From positions 1,816,511 through 1,880,510 of the forward strand of contig JAQFVV010006309.1 of NCBI GenBank assembly GCA_028023455.1: 64,000 bases of DNA, read 5' to 3'. The first letter of the stretch is position 1. Every line of letters begins with the position of its first letter. This document shows positions 61,322-64,000 of this stretch, piece by piece. The notes beneath the pieces were generated by a model. It was not told the origin of the DNA, made no database searches, and saw only the letters and a list, made by a program, of their open reading frames with translations. This DNA is from Epiperipatus broadwayi. Its lineage: Eukaryota > Onychophora > Udeonychophora > Euonychophora > Peripatidae. The position numbers were made by a program, and so were the translations under genes.

Positions 61322-62265
61322 TTTGATCATCTTCCAGAACAAGTAATCACTTTGATGTAATGAATATACTATCAACATATTTGCAAAATAAATTTTAAAT
61401 GCATTGAAAAGCATGGCTAATTATAATATGGTAACACATTTCACTTGTTTTTTTTTTAAAAAATACTTGTAAACAAATCTTTTGTTATAAAAACAGTTAC
61501 ATGTAAAGAAAGAAAAAAAATATTAAGAAAATGGTTTAATTAAAGTGAATTTTGATGCACCAGAAAAAATAAAATCATTAACAAATCAGCTTCACTTTGA
61601 TAATTTTTTTATTGTGTATAAATATTAAAACAAATTATTAATTTATTAAAAAATAGCTTTATAGTGTAAATTATGACTTTATAATAACGACAGAATAAAA
61701 AATATTAAAATTAGTATTTAGTAAATGCAATCTATGGAGTAAATATAGTAAAAAATAACTATCACAAATACTCAATCTAAATAATAAAAAAAAAGATTAA
61801 AGTTACTATTATAGTAACTTTAATTTTTATTAGATTCAAATTTATTATTTTTCTTTTTTTGATTTCGAGGTAAATAATTTTTTAGCTACTCAAATTACCA
61901 TGTAATTTTATTTCTACCCGTATACCCATTTTATTTTATTAAAATATATTTTTACTTTGCTAAATTAGAATTGTGTGCAAATTATAGAATCATATATATT
62001 TTTATCAGTCTCTCACATTTTATGCAAACTTTTGATTTTCTTTTATTTCGGTAATATAATTGTAATGTAGTATTGGGAATTTAATATTAAAAACTATACA
62101 AATTTAAAAGTGTCCGTGTTTTGCAAACAGAAACACAGCATATATATATATTTATGTGCAGTGATTTAATAAAGCAAAGGTTATTTCAAGTTATTTTATA
62201 GAATATAATTATACATCTTTGAATAAATAAATTCCTGGTATATAGTGCAAATGACAATGGAGAGC
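61322..62265. other. AT-rich, no feature recognised
   Basis: Nothing supported. Confidence 0.5.
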
Positions 62266-63941
62266 GCTAATATAATAAGCAGTTACATACGAGTTTTATG
62301 GATATAGAGAAAGCATATCATAGAGTAAATAGAAATTGATTATGGGTAAATTTAGCAAATTTGGGAATAGATGAAGCTTTGGTGGATATTATTAAGAAAT
62401 TATATGAAAATAATTACTATACATTTCAATTAATGGATATAGAATCAGTTAAAGTTAAAAATGGGATGGGACTAAGGCAAGAATGCCCTATGTCACCTAT
62501 TTTGTTTTTGTTGCATTTGAGTGAAATGGAGAGAGCAATAGAAAGACTAGGAAGAGGGATAGAGATACTGTTAATAGGTGATAAAGGAGTATATACTTTG
62601 TCAGGTCTTTTTTTTGCAGTTGATGTCTTTTTGTGTGCAGAAAGAAGAGAAGATGTGGAAGTTATGCTGAGGACATGTGCAAGGGTGGGTAAAGAGATGG
62701 GGATTAAATTTAGTGAAGAAAAATAAAATATAATGATGGTTAATACTGGGGAAAGAGAAGATGAAGAATTTTTATTGGGGAATATAAAGTTAAATGTGGT
62801 AAATAGATATAGTTATTTGGGAATCATCTTAAAAATTGCTTGGATGAATGGGAGAAAAAATTGATAAATAAAGTAAAGAAAAGAAAGGGATTGATAAAGA
62901 AATTAACAGTGTTTTCATATAATAAATATGATGTATCTAGAATTGTATGGAAGGGAGTCGCAGTAGCAGGGTTAACATATGGCAGTGATGCATTATGTGT
63001 TAGTAAAGGGGTATTAGATTACTTAGAAAAAGTACAAAGGGCAATAGGAAGACATGTATTAGATGCAGATGTGTGGACAGCAAAGTAGGTAACTCAAGGA
63101 GAAATGGGATGGTCAAGTTTTTATATGAGAGATGCAAAAAGCAAAATGAAAATGTTCAGTAGATTGCAGTTTATGGATAATAAAAGAATAGCCAAAATAG
63201 TATTTAATTGTGTTATGAGTAAAGGGCAGGCAACAAGATGGTGAGAAGGTAATGCAGTATGCAAAAGATTTGAATAAAGAATTTATTTAAGTATACTTGT
63301 ACAAAAGGTGGGATGATTGGGTTAGGAAGATTGTTGAGTGTTATAGTGGTAAGGAATGGGATAAAAGAATAGATGCATTAGTAAAGAATAGGGAGTTGGA
63401 AAGATGGAGAACTAGTATAGAGAATAAAAAGAGTTTAAATATATACAGAAGTAAGCAGAACATTGGGTGCAGGTTAATTTATGATAATAGCAAGGAAAGT
63501 AGTTTATTGTTTAAGGCTCGAATGAGATCTTTAGCAACAAGGGAATATACATGTAAATGGAAAAATATGGGTGATTTAGTCTGCAAGTTGTGTAAGGAAG
63601 GCATAGAAAATCTTAGGCATCTGTTAATTCAATGTGAATGCTTGAAAGCAGAAAGGGTACAAATAATGAAGTTATGGAAGAATAAATATAAACAAAGTGA
63701 TTATACAGAAAATGGGTTATTGGTTTTATGCTGAATTGGGGAAAAATAAAGGGAATTTAGACATGAAGGTCATGGAATTGACAAAGATTATGTTGTGGAA
63801 ATGGGATAGAGCAAATTATGGGAAAACTTAGTGTGGGGAATGGAAAGGGAAGGTAACATGAGTAACAGGTTTCTCGGAGTATAGTGGCTGAGAGAATCCT
63901 GACTCCATGTAAGGAGAAGTCACAGTGCATCACATCACATC
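62266..63941 (+). pseudogene. LINE-D: non-LTR retrotransposon RT and C-terminus, decayed
   Basis: Frame pieces in order: FMDIEKAYHRVNRN (motif A, Asp kept) at about 62,296, then a TGA; MGIDEALVDIIKKLYENN; GLRQECPMSPILFLLHLSEM (motif B); FAVDVFLCAE, where FADD has become FAVD; FSEEK then stop; RYSYLGIIL; a frameshift into DEWEKKLINKVKKRKGLIKK and GVAVAGLTYGSDALCVSK; GEMGWSSFYMRDAK; KRWDDWVRKIVECYSGK; and a zinc knuckle CKLCKEGIENLRHLLIQC (CX2CX8HX4C) near 63,590. The 3' UTR ends in (CATCA)n at 63,941. The endonuclease is absent (5' truncation). A second, 160-bp tail copy lies at 44,481. The C-rich end and knuckle fit several LINE clades, so the clade is left open. Confidence 0.88.
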
Positions 63942-64000
63942 AAATAATTGTTGCTAATATAGTAATGATGAAAAAAACAGTTTTAGAAACAAAAATAATT
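63942..64000. other. Window end, no feature
   Basis: Short AT-rich flank after the LINE-D tail. Confidence 0.5.

Overview
This is AT-rich, intron-scale metazoan DNA, most likely from an invertebrate (GC is roughly a quarter by eye). I find no convincing intact host gene in 64 kb. Nearly every recognisable feature is a dead transposable element. The evidence for a eukaryote is the mix of non-LTR retrotransposons with apurinic-like endonuclease, reverse transcriptase (RT) and zinc-knuckle segments, tRNA-derived SINEs with target-site duplications (TSDs), and Merlin, hAT and pogo/Tigger-like DNA transposons. Operons and Shine-Dalgarno sites are absent. The species cannot be fixed from the sequence.

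Layout. 0-6 kb: a palindromic repeat (family P), an RTE-type LINE tail split by a second P copy, and a decayed LINE (LINE-A, 3.6-5.3 kb). 10-14 kb: a terminal-inverted-repeat (TIR) element (10,076-11,984), then 24 bp later a full-length but broken Merlin transposon (12,008-13,869, 8-bp TSD), then a P palindrome. 16-20 kb: a hAT relic with a readable C-terminal dimerisation segment. 19.8-26.5 kb: a segment of about 1.45 kb present twice in direct orientation plus a partial inverted third copy. The second copy is interrupted by a non-autonomous Merlin (24,338-25,280), and the first copy keeps the unoccupied site. 27.5 kb: a 399-bp hAT miniature element with a perfect TSD. 30.5 and 51.8 kb: two very short tRNA-Gly-derived SINEs with TSDs. 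31 and 46-49 kb: paired ancient repeats. 35-39 kb: three GC-raised islands not matching the repeats, the only places where host exons might hide. 38 and 41 kb: more P copies. 44 kb: a pogo/Tigger-like element (TA target site) that swallowed a LINE-D tail. 49.7-50.8 kb: an RTE tail and another SINE. 54.6-58 kb: LINE-B, interrupted by LINE-C with a 16-bp TSD. 61 kb: a 264-bp palindromic miniature element. 62.3-63.9 kb: LINE-D.

How the parts relate. The DNA transposons are all non-functional or non-autonomous, and the SINEs would have depended on LINE enzymes for mobility. The nesting order gives relative ages: LINE-B before LINE-C, segmental duplication before Merlin MITE, RTE before P element, and Tigger-like element before LINE-D tail. 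The most unusual component is family P: at least six loci, several folding into long inverted repeats, carrying an RNA polymerase III B-box-like motif near the termini and once arranged head to tail. I could not assign it to a named superfamily.
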